64,000 nt of DNA from contig NZ_JAUSUW010000011.1 of the NCBI RefSeq assembly GCF_030814435.1, positions 62,001-126,000 on the forward strand, in the 5' to 3' direction. Source of the stretch: Peteryoungia aggregata LMG 23059. GTDB taxonomy: Bacteria; Pseudomonadota; Alphaproteobacteria; Rhizobiales; Rhizobiaceae. This document shows positions 17,682 through 26,600 of the stretch, one piece after another. The translations under genes and the position numbers were made by a program. The first letter of the stretch is position 1. Each line of letters starts with the position of its first letter. The notes under the pieces were generated by a model. That model saw nothing but the letters and a program-made list of their open reading frames with translations. It made no database searches and was not told the origin of the DNA.

Positions 17682-17694
17682 GTAAAGTACGCAC
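17682..17694 (-). promoter_or_regulatory. Candidate HxlR operator
   Basis: GTGCGTACTTTAC on the minus strand lies between the divergent YdhR-like and HxlR genes. Nearly the same motif, with matching flanks (AAA before, TTGGGAA after), occurs at 28054-28066 beside the second HxlR gene. HxlR-type sites commonly contain GTAC/TTTAC cores. Confidence 0.65.
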
Positions 17695-17713
17695 CTTTTG
17701 GTAATAATTGAAC

Positions 17714-18073
17714 ATGTTCATCCCGGCCAATCCCTATGACATGAACTGCCCGTCCCGGGACCTGCTCGATCTGATCGGCGACAAGTGGTCGATCCTGATT
17801 GTCTGCTGCCTGCAGCAGGGACCGGTCCGGACCGGCGCCTTGATGCGTCAGGTCGGCGGCATCTCACAGAAAATGCTGACGCAAACCTTGAGGGAGCTGG
17901 AAACGAACGGCTTTGTCGAGCGCATTTCCTACCCGGAAGTGCCGCCACGGGTTGAGTATCGTCTGACGGAACTCGGCATCTCGTTCAGTGCGCTTGCCCG
18001 TACAATGGAACAGTGGGTCATCGCGCATTACGAGCAGATCCTTCTGCACCGGGATCAAGCGCAGGGCGCATAG
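17714..18073 (+). CDS. HxlR-family transcriptional regulator
   Basis: This is a winged-helix regulator of 119 aa with the HxlR pattern: CPSRDLLDLIGDKWSILIVCCL, then FSx-like VGGISQKMLTQTLRELETNGFVER, and YPEVPPRVEYRLTELG. HxlR proteins usually sense reactive aldehydes, quinones or redox stress, often through an N-terminal Cys; here a Cys lies in NCPSRD. The gene is divergent from the YdhR-like monooxygenase, its likely target. No Shine-Dalgarno is seen; a TTG at 17708 in the same frame is an alternative start. Confidence 0.88.
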   Translation: MFIPANPYDMNCPSRDLLDLIGDKWSILIVCCLQQGPVRTGALMRQVGGISQKMLTQTLRELETNGFVERISYPEVPPRVEYRLTELGISFSALARTMEQWVIAHYEQILLHRDQAQGA

Positions 18074-18145
18074 GGTTCGGAGACGATCTCGGTCACGGCT
18101 CTGAGGCCTGATGTCCTCCCGACCGGAAAGACGCCGCCCCCGCCC

Positions 18146-19171
18146 TTACGACACCGTCACCGGCTTCGACCTCAGCCGGCTTGCCGTTGCCGGATCGGCG
18201 CGGCGGCAAAGGCGGGGCGGCAGGCCCTTCATGATCAGTTCGGCATCGGCAACCGCCATGGACCCCAGCGCATAGAAGGCGTCCCGCGTCCCGCCGGTTC
18301 GGTGGGCCGAAAGCAGGAGCCCCGAGGCTTTGCGCACGGGATCGTCCGCCGCGACAGGCTCTTCCGGAAACACGTCCGTCGCCACCTTGATATGGCCGGA
18401 TTGAGCCGCCTCGATCATCGCCGGAAAATCGACGACGGCCGCCCGGCTCATCAGCAGGAAAGCCGCCCCCGGCTTCATCATCGCGAATTCTCTGTTGCCG
18501 ATGAAGCCCTCGTTCTCGCTGGTGACACTCGCAAAGACGAAGACCACCTGGCTTTCGCGGAGCACGTCGTCGAGCGTCGACGGCTCGCAATCCTGGCCTT
18601 CGATGATCTCTTTCGGAAGCCAGGGATCGAAGACGCGGACCCTGTTCCTGAAGGGGCGGATCAGGTCGCGAAACGCATGGCCGAGATCGCCAAAGCCGAT
18701 GAGCCCGACGGGCGCGCCGGCAAAGCGGAAGGTGTTGGCATTGCCCTCGAGACCATAGCGCTCGACGCCCTGGCGAAAGTCGCGATCCGCTGCGGTAATG
18801 CCGCGTGCGAGATCCAGCGCCATGGCAAGTGCCGCCTCCGCCACCGGTGAAGCGAAGGCCGAAGCCGGCGTGATCACCCAGATCCCGCGCTCGACACAGG
18901 CCTGATAGTCGATGTTGGGCAGGAAATTCGATTCGACGTTGATGATCGCCTTCAGCCTCGGCGCTCGGTCCAGGCGCTCTTTCGGCATGTCGGTCTGGCC
19001 GAAGATCAGCACGGTGTCGGGAAGATACCGCTCGACGTCTTCGGCCGGCATGGCACGGTCTTCCGAGACGATCACCTCGCCCAGCGCTTCGAGCCGCGCC
19101 CGCACGGCGGGTTCCATGATCAGCTCGAGTGTCCTCGGCAATGGATCAACCAGAATGATGTTGCGGCTCAA
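18146..19171 (-). CDS. D-isomer-specific 2-hydroxyacid dehydrogenase family protein
   Basis: This is a 341-aa NAD(P)-dependent dehydrogenase of the D-2-hydroxyacid (phosphoglycerate dehydrogenase-like) family. The Rossmann loop reads VGLIGFGDLGHAFRDLI. Catalytic positions fit: Arg in the FVFASVTSENEGFIGNRE/SRAAVVDF region, Glu in DVFPEEP and His in SAHRTGG. The start is TTG at 19171, preceded by GGGAGGAAAGAT, a strong ribosome site. Its 3' end is convergent with the HxlR gene, 72 bases away. The substrate is unknown. Confidence 0.87.
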   Translation of the reverse strand: MSRNIILVDPLPRTLELIMEPAVRARLEALGEVIVSEDRAMPAEDVERYLPDTVLIFGQTDMPKERLDRAPRLKAIINVESNFLPNIDYQACVERGIWVITPASAFASPVAEAALAMALDLARGITAADRDFRQGVERYGLEGNANTFRFAGAPVGLIGFGDLGHAFRDLIRPFRNRVRVFDPWLPKEIIEGQDCEPSTLDDVLRESQVVFVFASVTSENEGFIGNREFAMMKPGAAFLLMSRAAVVDFPAMIEAAQSGHIKVATDVFPEEPVAADDPVRKASGLLLSAHRTGGTRDAFYALGSMAVADAELIMKGLPPRLCRRADPATASRLRSKPVTVS

Positions 19172-19247
19172 TCTTTCCTCCCTCGAGAATCTTGGCTCGA
19201 TCGGAGCTTAGCTCGAAAAGCCTCTCGCTGGGCAGGCCTCCGCCATC

Positions 19248-20372
19248 TCATGCGACCAGAGAAAACTTGCCCAGGTCCAGCGTCGGCGCCATTTCGCGCT
19301 CGAAACCGCCGCCATTTCGTTTCGCGCGGTAGGAGGCCTTGTCCGCCGAAGCCACCATCTGCTCCAGCTCCGCAGAACCGGAAAGGGCCATGGTATAGCC
19401 CAGGCTGATACCGATGGTGATCTCCTCGCCGCCAAGACGATAGGGCCGGCCGAGAACATCCAGGATCCGCCGTGCCAGCATCTCCGCCTCGGCGGGATCG
19501 CGAACATGCGGTTGGAGAATGACGAATTCATCGCCGCCAATCCGAACCGCGAGATGAGGGGGCTCCAGTTTCTCTCGCAGCCGCCCGGCGATCGCGACCA
19601 GCAGGGCATCGCCGACCGCGTGGCCGAAGCGATCATTGATATGCTTGAAGCCGTCAAGGTCGAAGCAATGCACGCAGGTGAGGCTATCGTCAGCGCTACC
19701 AAGGTTCAGATAGGCTTCGCTCAGCGCCGTGCGGTTGCCAAGCCCCGTCAGCGGATCGTGGCGTGCCTGATGCTCCATCTCCAGAAACAGGCGGATTTGT
19801 CGGACGGTCGTTCGGTACACATGCAGCATGCTCTGCATCGCGGCAACGATGAAGATCACGCAGAGCAGGCTCAGAATCCAATGGGCGGTATCGCCATACG
19901 CCATGACCGCGATTGTCGCCGGCAGGGCTGCAATCACGATCGTCGTGGCGGCGATAACAGGTCGAACGGATATTCTGACCGTCACGCCGGCGCAGTATCC
20001 AAAGGTGAGCGCTGCAGCAAGGATGTGGACTGACAGGTCCCGGTAGGAGAAGGCGATGGTGGCGATCGTCCCCACACAGGCCGCAATGAGAAAGATGAAC
20101 AGGCCCTGCACCTTCTCCCAGCGGGCGGCATCCGCAACCGTTGAACGCTTCATGGCGTCAGCGCGTCGATGGGCGAGCGAAACGGCGATCTTGCCAAGGG
20201 AGGCCATGGTTCCGCCGATCGTCGCCATCAGGAGCGGCGTGCTCTGAAGGCTCTGATAGGCGAAAAGCCCGACGGCAAGGATGGTGACACCCATGATCGA
20301 CGTCGGGGTCAGCGTCGAGTGCAACTCCGATACGAGCGTCTTGAACACATCGTCGGTCTCTCTGTAGCGCAC
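19248..20372 (-). CDS. Membrane diguanylate cyclase (GGDEF)
   Basis: This is a 374-aa protein with about six hydrophobic segments in the first 190 residues and a C-terminal GGDEF domain (about 200-365). The domain has DPLTGLGNRTAL, the metal-binding DLDGFKHINDRFGH and an intact AVRIGGDEF signature, so it should make cyclic di-GMP. An RxxD-type inhibitory site is not obvious before the signature. The membrane part is of a general unassigned type. The start is GTG (20370-20372), with AAGGGAT upstream. It is followed 76 bases later by the dehydrogenase gene on the same strand. Confidence 0.9.
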   Translation of the reverse strand: MRYRETDDVFKTLVSELHSTLTPTSIMGVTILAVGLFAYQSLQSTPLLMATIGGTMASLGKIAVSLAHRRADAMKRSTVADAARWEKVQGLFIFLIAACVGTIATIAFSYRDLSVHILAAALTFGYCAGVTVRISVRPVIAATTIVIAALPATIAVMAYGDTAHWILSLLCVIFIVAAMQSMLHVYRTTVRQIRLFLEMEHQARHDPLTGLGNRTALSEAYLNLGSADDSLTCVHCFDLDGFKHINDRFGHAVGDALLVAIAGRLREKLEPPHLAVRIGGDEFVILQPHVRDPAEAEMLARRILDVLGRPYRLGGEEITIGISLGYTMALSGSAELEQMVASADKASYRAKRNGGGFEREMAPTLDLGKFSLVA

Positions 20373-20532
20373 GTCAAATCCCTTATGGATATGGTTTGGA
20401 CCGGTTGAAGGCCCGCAGCTTTAACGATCTTGAGACCGGGGAGCTTAACATTCGGTCAGGCCGCACACCAAATTCTGATAGCCTGTTGAAAAGCGGCGTC
20501 TGGCAGAAAGGCCGGTTTGGTCAGCGTTCCCG

Positions 20533-20733
20533 GTGACGGCGCTCGGCACGCGGTTGACGCAGGAGAGGCTGAGACTGGCCCGCGCATCTGCCACGGTCTC
20601 CCGACTGGTGCTCGCAACAAGCCAGCATACCGCCGGCTTCTACCGGCAGCATGGCTTTACGGTGTCCAAGATCACGCCAGGTGGCTTCGGGCCGGGACTG
20701 GATCGCTACGACATGACATTGCAGGTCGCTTAG
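20533..20733 (+). pseudogene. C-terminal fragment of a GNAT acetyltransferase
   Basis: A 66-codon frame from GTG reads like the second half of a GNAT protein: LGTRLTQERLRLARA, then VLATSQHTAGFYRQHGFTVSK and a closing DRYDMTLQV. Motif B is recognisable (TAGFYRQHGF) but the N-terminal strands and most of motif A are missing, and upstream bases do not continue the domain. It is most likely a truncated remnant. The family identification is moderately sure; lack of function is inferred. Confidence 0.6.
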
Positions 20734-20746
20734 CGCGAGCAGCGAC

Positions 20747-20902
20747 ATGGATCGCCATCTCGACGAGATGGGCATCGAAAACGGCTTCTGGCTCCACGCG
20801 CTGGAAACCCCGCCCGACCGGCTTTATCACCTGACGCCAGAGGAGATGACGCACTTCAAGCTGGTCACCGAGCCGGTCGCGACGGCACGGGAAGGGGAGT
20901 GA
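20747..20902 (+). pseudogene. C-terminal remnant of a periplasmic protein (COG3904-like)
   Basis: A 51-codon frame, starting MDRHLDEMGIENGFW and running through TPPDRLYHLTPEEM, resembles the last helix and strand of COG3904-type (Clp-protease-fold) exported proteins. The bulk of such a protein is absent. It follows the GNAT fragment directly, so the two mark a deletion scar next to the siderophore operon. The family assignment is tentative. Confidence 0.4.
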
Positions 20903-20969
20903 GCGTCGGCCTCTACTTTGCTTGAGAGCCACAGCTTGATGCGCAACAGCGGCCCGCTGTGATTTGTGA

Positions 20970-22037
20970 TCATTGAGAGGCCTTCCCGCGCTCCCAGTAC
21001 CACGCGATGGATTGGCTTTTGCGGTCGTAGCCGCGCATCTTCAGGAAGGCACGAATGTCACGTGCGTCACTTTTCTCGCATGCGACCCAGGTGTATGTGC
21101 CAGGTTCGTTTGCTGCGATGGCCGACTTGACCTCGTTCTTGAACGTGTCGGACTGCCCTTCCTCATAGGCCGCTCTGTGCAGCCAGCGCACGTCAAGCGT
21201 GGCGCTGCTCGGCAAGGGCTGCTGTTCGGCCTCGTCCTCCACTTCGATGATCGCCGTGATGCGGGCTTGCGCGGGTGCTTCTGCCGCGATGCGGGCGATG
21301 GCTGGAAGTGCCGCCTCATCACCGGCAAGAAGCATGCGGCCCGCCTTGGGGAGGCTGCCTCCCGGACCGATCAGCGCGATCTTGTCGCCCGGCTTGGCGT
21401 CGCGCGCAAAGTCGCCACCTGGCGTCTTCACGCCCGCTGCAGGGTGTTGCAGGACGTCGATCCAGAGTTCTCGCTTCTCGCCGTCCACCGCCCGAATGGT
21501 ATAGACCCGCGCCACGATCTCATCGTCACCCTTGGGCCACGCAATGCGTCCATCATCGCCCAGCCCTGGCCAGGCTGGCGGCCTCCCCTTGGGCGGGATC
21601 AGCACGCGAACATGCACATCGCCGCCTAGGAATGGCGTGACGTCGTCGCATGCAACCGTCACCCTGCGCATGCGGGGGGTGACGTTCTCAGCCGAAACGA
21701 CAGTGACCTCATGCAGATTTGGCAGGCGCGAGACTGTCGCGGCGTCAATCCATGAGAGCTCGAATGGCTCCTCGTTGGCAAAGTAGAACAGATGCTCCGC
21801 GATCATGTTGCGGCACAGGTGCAGCGCCTCTTCCGTCGGGCATGCCAGATCGATCACCAACCGCTGATCGACAATCTTGATGTCGGCTGTTCCGATGTCG
21901 CTCTTGAGCAGCACCGCCCCTTCGCTGCGCAGCACGTCCGAGTGCTCGACAAAATGCTCGCATATCTCGTCCAGCATCGACTGGGCGTTCTTCGGAACGG
22001 CGATCCCGGAAAGCCTGAAGTTTTGCAATGTATCCAT
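20970..22037 (-). CDS. Siderophore-interacting protein with N-terminal DUF2218 domain
   Basis: This is a cytoplasmic flavin-dependent ferric-siderophore reductase of 355 aa that should release iron from the imported chelate. Residues 1-95 form a DUF2218 domain (LRSEGAVLLKSD, then FYFANEEPFELSW). Residues about 105-230 are the FAD-binding SIP domain, with RMRRVTVACDD and the flavin-contact motif ARVYTIRAVD. The C-terminal NAD(P)H domain has LLAGDEAALPAIARI and ends WYWERGKAS, typical of ViuB-like proteins. Start and permease stop overlap (TAATG, 22035-22039). It is last in the iron operon. Confidence 0.92.
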   Translation of the reverse strand: MDTLQNFRLSGIAVPKNAQSMLDEICEHFVEHSDVLRSEGAVLLKSDIGTADIKIVDQRLVIDLACPTEEALHLCRNMIAEHLFYFANEEPFELSWIDAATVSRLPNLHEVTVVSAENVTPRMRRVTVACDDVTPFLGGDVHVRVLIPPKGRPPAWPGLGDDGRIAWPKGDDEIVARVYTIRAVDGEKRELWIDVLQHPAAGVKTPGGDFARDAKPGDKIALIGPGGSLPKAGRMLLAGDEAALPAIARIAAEAPAQARITAIIEVEDEAEQQPLPSSATLDVRWLHRAAYEEGQSDTFKNEVKSAIAANEPGTYTWVACEKSDARDIRAFLKMRGYDRKSQSIAWYWERGKASQ

Positions 22038-23296
22038 TAGCGAGCTCCTGATCCGGGTGTCACGCCCCGGTCATTGGATGGATGGCCGCTGTGATCATCC
22101 GCGGACACTCTTGCGATGAGAGGGACCACGGCCAAGGCCAAGGCGGCGGCAGCGGAAAAGAAAACACCATAGCCGAAGGCTTCGGCGATGTGTCCCGCGA
22201 CCACGCCGCCGATGATGCTGACGGCCGCGTCGCAGCACTGAAACAGCGTGAAGTCCACACCTGCCTGGCGCGGATCCGACAGGCGCATGAACTGCGCGTA
22301 AAGGGCAACAAAGCCGAAGGCCATAACCCCGGAACTGCTGGTGATCGCGATCATGATCATGATCGGGACGGAGAATGCCCCTGTGAGGCTGGCTGCCGCG
22401 AGAAGCGACAGCAGGCAAGCCTGCAGAACAAGCGCGAGGATAAGCACCGGTCTCGCGCCCCATGCCCTCACGCACGCGCCTCCCACGAGCGCTGCAGCAG
22501 AGCCGATAACGAGACTTCCGCTGCCATTGATCAGGCCGATCGTTTTCAGATCCAGACCTTGGTCGACGAGAAACGGGCCGATCATTCCCAAAGAGACTTT
22601 TTGCGCGACGACGAAGGTACCCGCCGCAAACAGCCCCCGTCGCAACAGTGGTCGTCTTAGGGCATGCAAGAGTGACGGCACGTGCTCCCGTCTTGCTTCT
22701 GACGGCATCCTTGACGCAACAAGGAGAAACGGCAGACCGAGAAGCAAGAGAACTGCGGCCATTGCCCAGGTGGCGATCTGCCAGTCGGACGTGCCGACAA
22801 GATAGAGAAAGAGACCGCCTCCCAAGGCAGATCCCAGATAGGCCCCTCCAACCTGCGCAGCGTTCGCCCACCCGTGATGCCCGGACGCCAAGCTTTGCAC
22901 GGCGAATCCATCGCAGGCGATATCGACCGTTGAGGCCGCGAAAGCGACCACTGTCAGGATGGCGAACAGAGGCATCCAGCCGGATGGGTCCAAACTGCCG
23001 GACAGGATCAGCCCGAAGATGGAGATCAGGCCGCCGAACAAGACAATTGCGCCAGAGCGATTGCCACCTGTTTTTGGCAGGCGGTATCGCTCGACCATGG
23101 GTGCCCAAAGAAATTTGAGCACCCAGGGCAGGGCGATGAGTGACACGAGACCGATCCGGTCGAGAGGAACGTCGGCTTCGCGCATCAAGGCAGGGAGAGC
23201 CGTCCAGGTGATGCCGCCTATGACGCTCTGCGCGATGTAAAGGCCTGTGATGCCCGTCAGCAGCATCACGGCCCCCCTTGGTTTTGCCTCCGACAT
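22037..23296 (-). CDS. RhtX/FptX-type siderophore MFS permease
   Basis: This is an inner-membrane permease of 419 aa with about twelve hydrophobic helices. The segment SVIGGITWTALPALMRE followed by LPWVLKFLWAPMVERYRLP is close to the RhtX/FptX family, which imports rhizobactin or pyochelin complexes as a single polypeptide. Its start overlaps the receptor stop (TGATG, 23294-23298) and its stop overlaps the reductase start, so the three genes form a coupled operon. The actual siderophore cannot be read from sequence. No siderophore biosynthesis genes are in the window, so xenosiderophore use is possible. Confidence 0.9.
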   Translation of the reverse strand: MSEAKPRGAVMLLTGITGLYIAQSVIGGITWTALPALMREADVPLDRIGLVSLIALPWVLKFLWAPMVERYRLPKTGGNRSGAIVLFGGLISIFGLILSGSLDPSGWMPLFAILTVVAFAASTVDIACDGFAVQSLASGHHGWANAAQVGGAYLGSALGGGLFLYLVGTSDWQIATWAMAAVLLLLGLPFLLVASRMPSEARREHVPSLLHALRRPLLRRGLFAAGTFVVAQKVSLGMIGPFLVDQGLDLKTIGLINGSGSLVIGSAAALVGGACVRAWGARPVLILALVLQACLLSLLAAASLTGAFSVPIMIMIAITSSSGVMAFGFVALYAQFMRLSDPRQAGVDFTLFQCCDAAVSIIGGVVAGHIAEAFGYGVFFSAAAALALAVVPLIARVSADDHSGHPSNDRGVTPGSGAR

Positions 23297-25392
23297 CAGA
23301 AACGATATCTCAGGCTGCCGTAAATGGTCCGGCCTTCATCCCAATAGCAGGAGCCGGCGGAGCAAATCGGCTTTTTGGTATCGAACAGGTTCTTGGCGTT
23401 CACCTGCAGTGTCAGACCCTGTAGGTCAGGATTGCTATAGCTGAAGTCGTAGGAGAGCGCGGCATCGACCAAGATGCGGCTGTCATTTTCGAAGCTGTTG
23501 TCGTCGTCACCATAGCTGTCGCCGACATAGCGAAGACCTGCTCCGAGCCCGAGACCCTCGAGTGGTCCTGTTTCCACAAGGTAGTGCCCCCAAAGCGATG
23601 CAATGTGGTTCGGCGTGCCGGAAAGCTCGTTGCCCTCGGTGCCGACCGCCCCCTTGTCGATCTTCATCCGCATATAGGTGTAGGAGGCGATGACGCTGAA
23701 GCCGTTGTCGAAGGAAGCATTCGCCTCCAGCTCGAGGCCGCGTGAGTTGAGATCGCGCTGCACTTGCTTGTTGATGCCGCTCGACGTGTCGAAAACCACG
23801 CCGTCCTGCTGATCTATGTCGAACAAGGCTGCGCTGAGAACGGCATTGGCTCCCGGAACCTCATACTTGACGCCGATCTCCTTCTGCTTGCCGATCGTCG
23901 GGTCGGCGACCCGGCTGACGTTGGTGCTCGGATCGTCATAAACGAACCCTACGTTGGGCGAAAACGAGGTCGAGTAGCTGGCATAAGGAATCAGCCCCTG
24001 CTCGGTGCGGTAGGAGAGGCCAATCCGTCCGGAGAAGCCATGGTCCGTTTGCTCGGTCGCCACAAAAGAGTCGTCGACGGCATCGGTCTTGACCCAGTCA
24101 TAACGGGCGCTTGTGAAGAGCGTCAGGTTGTCCCATTCCATCTGGTCGTGAACGTAGAGCCCGACCATGTTGCTTCTCTGGCTACCGTAGAAGGGCGGAT
24201 TGTCCGCGTCGAGGTCGGCCAATGTCGTGTAGGAGACGGCGCTATAGGCTGCGTAGTCAGACCAGTTATAGTCCAGACCCGCGACGGCAGTATGGCGGAT
24301 GGAGCCGGTGTCGAATTCGAACTGTGCCATATTGTCGACAGTGAAATTCTTCATGTCCTCTTCGTAGTAGCCCCAGTAACGGGTGGGGGTGGTTCCGTAG
24401 AGGCCGCTATACTGCAGGTCGGCATCGACGGCGCTGTAGCGCAGGTTCTGCCGTAGCGTCACGACGTCGTTCAGACGATGTTCCAATTCGTAGCCGATGC
24501 GCCCCTGCGTCTGGTCGAAGTCGTTCCAGTTCGGATCGCCGCCATAAACGTCGGTGATCTCACCATAGGTCGGCTGATAGAAGAAGGCGGTCCCGCCGGT
24601 TGTTGCCTTCGAATATTCTGTAAGGACCGTAAACTTGGTGTCCTCGTCCGGCTTCCATGTGAAAGCAGGAGCGATGTAGAACTTGTCGTCGGGATAGCCC
24701 TTGAGCTCGGTCTCACTGTTACGACCCAGGGCGGTGAATCGATAGAGAAGGTTGTCCGCTTCGTTGACGGGGCCAGACATATCGACCCCCACCTGATAGC
24801 GCTTGTCCTGTCCTATGCCGATCTCGATCTCGCGGAATGGCTCGTCCTTCGGACGCTTGGTGACCACGTTCACGATGCCCCCAGGACCACTCACGCCATA
24901 AAGAGACGAGGCGGGACCTTTCAGGATGCTCACCCCTTCCACCCCATAGGGCTCCGTCCGCAGCCAAGCGGAGGGACCATTGAACTGCCGCAACCCGTCG
25001 CGGAACATGCCGTTGTAATAGGCGGGGAAACCGCGAAGATAAAAGGCGTCATAGCGGCTGTCGAAGCCGAACGTGTTCGGATTGACGCCGGCTGTGTAGG
25101 TCAGCGCCTCGTTCAGGGTCCGCGGCTTTTGATCTTCAATCTGATCCTGCGTCACAACCGAAACGGACTGAGGAATTTGGACCAGAGGTGTATCGGTCTT
25201 GGTCCCTGTCCGGTCCGCTTTGCCGACATAGCCATCCTGAACCAGAATGGCATCACTCTCTGATTCCACAACGATCGTATCGAGTTCCGTCTGAGCTTCC
25301 TGCGCGAAAACAAACCCGGCCTGCAAGGCGAGAGACGCGCCTGCCATCAAAGAGAGCTTGTGGCGCCAGAGCGCCGAACCGATTTTCACCAT
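23296..25392 (-). CDS. TonB-dependent siderophore receptor
   Basis: This is an outer-membrane ferric-siderophore receptor of 698 aa. A signal peptide spans about residues 1-30 (LMAGASLALQAGFVFAQ). A TonB-box-like DTIVVES follows, then a plug domain with TPLVQIPQSVSVVTQDQI and GVSILKGPASSLYGVSGPGG, the FhuA/FoxA-type signature. The beta barrel occupies the rest and ends GSLRYRF with terminal Phe. The ATG at 25392 is chosen because the signal starts there, with GGGGAT upstream. The gene opens the operon with the permease and reductase. A TGA-N9-TCA iron motif lies 42 bases upstream. Confidence 0.94.
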   Translation of the reverse strand: MVKIGSALWRHKLSLMAGASLALQAGFVFAQEAQTELDTIVVESESDAILVQDGYVGKADRTGTKTDTPLVQIPQSVSVVTQDQIEDQKPRTLNEALTYTAGVNPNTFGFDSRYDAFYLRGFPAYYNGMFRDGLRQFNGPSAWLRTEPYGVEGVSILKGPASSLYGVSGPGGIVNVVTKRPKDEPFREIEIGIGQDKRYQVGVDMSGPVNEADNLLYRFTALGRNSETELKGYPDDKFYIAPAFTWKPDEDTKFTVLTEYSKATTGGTAFFYQPTYGEITDVYGGDPNWNDFDQTQGRIGYELEHRLNDVVTLRQNLRYSAVDADLQYSGLYGTTPTRYWGYYEEDMKNFTVDNMAQFEFDTGSIRHTAVAGLDYNWSDYAAYSAVSYTTLADLDADNPPFYGSQRSNMVGLYVHDQMEWDNLTLFTSARYDWVKTDAVDDSFVATEQTDHGFSGRIGLSYRTEQGLIPYASYSTSFSPNVGFVYDDPSTNVSRVADPTIGKQKEIGVKYEVPGANAVLSAALFDIDQQDGVVFDTSSGINKQVQRDLNSRGLELEANASFDNGFSVIASYTYMRMKIDKGAVGTEGNELSGTPNHIASLWGHYLVETGPLEGLGLGAGLRYVGDSYGDDDNSFENDSRILVDAALSYDFSYSNPDLQGLTLQVNAKNLFDTKKPICSAGSCYWDEGRTIYGSLRYRF

Positions 25393-25434
25393 TGTGATCC
25401 CCAATAAAAAAACTAGGGGGTCAGATTTCAAAGA

Positions 25435-25449
25435 TGAGAAAAAGAGTCA
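25435..25449. promoter_or_regulatory. Iron-responsive (IRO/RirA) box candidate
   Basis: TGA-GAAAAAGAG-TCA matches the TGA-N9-TCA pattern of RirA boxes in Rhizobiaceae. It lies 42 bases upstream of the siderophore receptor start, where a repressor would block transcription when iron is plentiful. Confidence 0.65.
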
Positions 25450-25604
25450 AGTAAACCCGCGCAACAATCAACGTGTCCGACGCCGGTGTCACCGAGAGGC
25501 CACACTTCCTTTCCCTCCTGGCAACCACCATCCCGGGGGAGCGCCCTCCACACCGCAAGCTCCCGCCCTGGCGGCCAAGCGGCCACACGTCACCGCAGTG
25601 CGGC

Positions 25605-25910
25605 TCAAATGCCGGATCCATCCAACTCCTTTTCGTCCTCGCCCTCCCAGGCCGGCGGTCTTGCCATTGCATCCATGTTCACCCCCGGCAGCGGCATCCA
25701 GCATTTCAGCTCCGGTTCCGCATAGGAAATGATCGCGCCCGGCGTCGAATCCGACGAGCGCCAGCCGTCGGCGCCGTATCGGTCGCCCCTCGACCAGTAG
25801 ACGAGATCCACGGCGCCCGGTCCCTGTTCGGAAGCGCGGATGGTGACAAGGATACGGCTGCCGTCCTTCGGTGCGCTCAGCATGTTTCGCCAGCGGATCG
25901 GGTCTTCCAT
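25605..25910 (-). CDS. Conserved-type hypothetical protein
   Basis: This is a 101-aa soluble protein with no signal or membrane segment. It begins MEDPIRWRNMLSAPKDGSRILVTIR, and has a Trp-rich middle (VYWSRGDRYGADGWR) and a C-terminal WMPLP. The opening (W..M..APKDGS.I) resembles short hypothetical proteins found in many rhizobia and their phages, where the role is not established. A GGAGAACATC ribosome site precedes the ATG. It lies alone between the iron operon promoter and the gene at 26127. Confidence 0.7.
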   Translation of the reverse strand: MEDPIRWRNMLSAPKDGSRILVTIRASEQGPGAVDLVYWSRGDRYGADGWRSSDSTPGAIISYAEPELKCWMPLPGVNMDAMARPPAWEGEDEKELDGSGI

Positions 25911-26126
25911 GATGTTCTCCTCCCATTGCGCAAGGGAGTGTCGCCTCCGGCGAGGATGCGGTCAACTGTGATGACGGGGGAGGGGGTAAGGCCGCCGTCC
26001 CCCTCAAGCCCGCCCTCAGGCCCCCCAAAACGCCCCCTTTAGGCTCGTGTCATGGCCGTTTGCGTCGCCGCCAATGTCACGCTACCTTCATGATCGGTTG
26101 AGGAGCCGAACACGGGAGGAATATGC

Positions 26127-26498
26127 ATGAGACGTTTGTGGCCGGACGAACTGAAATCGATCTTCGAGGGTGCCGAAGAGGTGATGCTGGACATTCCCAA
26201 AGCTGAGCGCGAGGGCACAGGCCCGGGCGCCAAGACCCAGCGGGCCGCCCTGCGGGTCCGGGTCACCCAGGAGGACTATCAGCGCATCTGGCCGCTTGCC
26301 GAAACGCGCTACCGCCTGGACGGAAAACACGCCGGCAAGGCCGTCACGCTCATCGTCAACAACCCCCATTACCACGCCTGGCACCCCGCCGATGGCGGCA
26401 CCGAGGAGCGCAAGGCCGACAGCGGCGTGCCCTACACGATCACATACATCACAGCCTATTTTCTGCTGGATGATGTCCGCGAGGAAGCGGTGGCCTGA
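26127..26498 (+). CDS. Hypothetical protein
   Basis: This is a 123-aa soluble protein with a strong ribosome site (GGGAGGAATATGC) and a good intrinsic terminator after it, so it is very likely real and expressed alone. It has DELKSIFEGAEEVMLDIPKAE, a central HAGKAVTLIVNNPHYHAWHP and a C-terminal PYTITYITAYFLLDDV. No family is recognised. The His-rich central turn (NPHYHAWH) could bind metal, but that is only a suggestion. Confidence 0.75.
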   Translation: MRRLWPDELKSIFEGAEEVMLDIPKAEREGTGPGAKTQRAALRVRVTQEDYQRIWPLAETRYRLDGKHAGKAVTLIVNNPHYHAWHPADGGTEERKADSGVPYTITYITAYFLLDDVREEAVA

Positions 26499-26552
26499 GG
26501 GCGGGCGGGTATAGAGCGTCGAGATGAGAACGCGTTAAAGACATCGCGGCTG

Positions 26553-26584
26553 AAGCCGGCCCTCTTGTGGGGGCCGGCTTTCGT
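26553..26584 (+). terminator. Intrinsic terminator after the 26127 gene
   Basis: A 10-bp stem AAGCCGGCCC (26553-26562) pairs with GGGCCGGCTT (26571-26580), followed by TTTCG. It sits 55 bases after the stop codon. Confidence 0.75.
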
Positions 26585-26600
26585 GCTTCTACGGCTCGAC

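Noticed and set aside
25421..26042. Several overlapping frames on both strands around the small gene at 25605
   Set aside because: Only the 25605-25910 frame has a ribosome site and plausible composition; the others are Pro/Arg-rich shadows.
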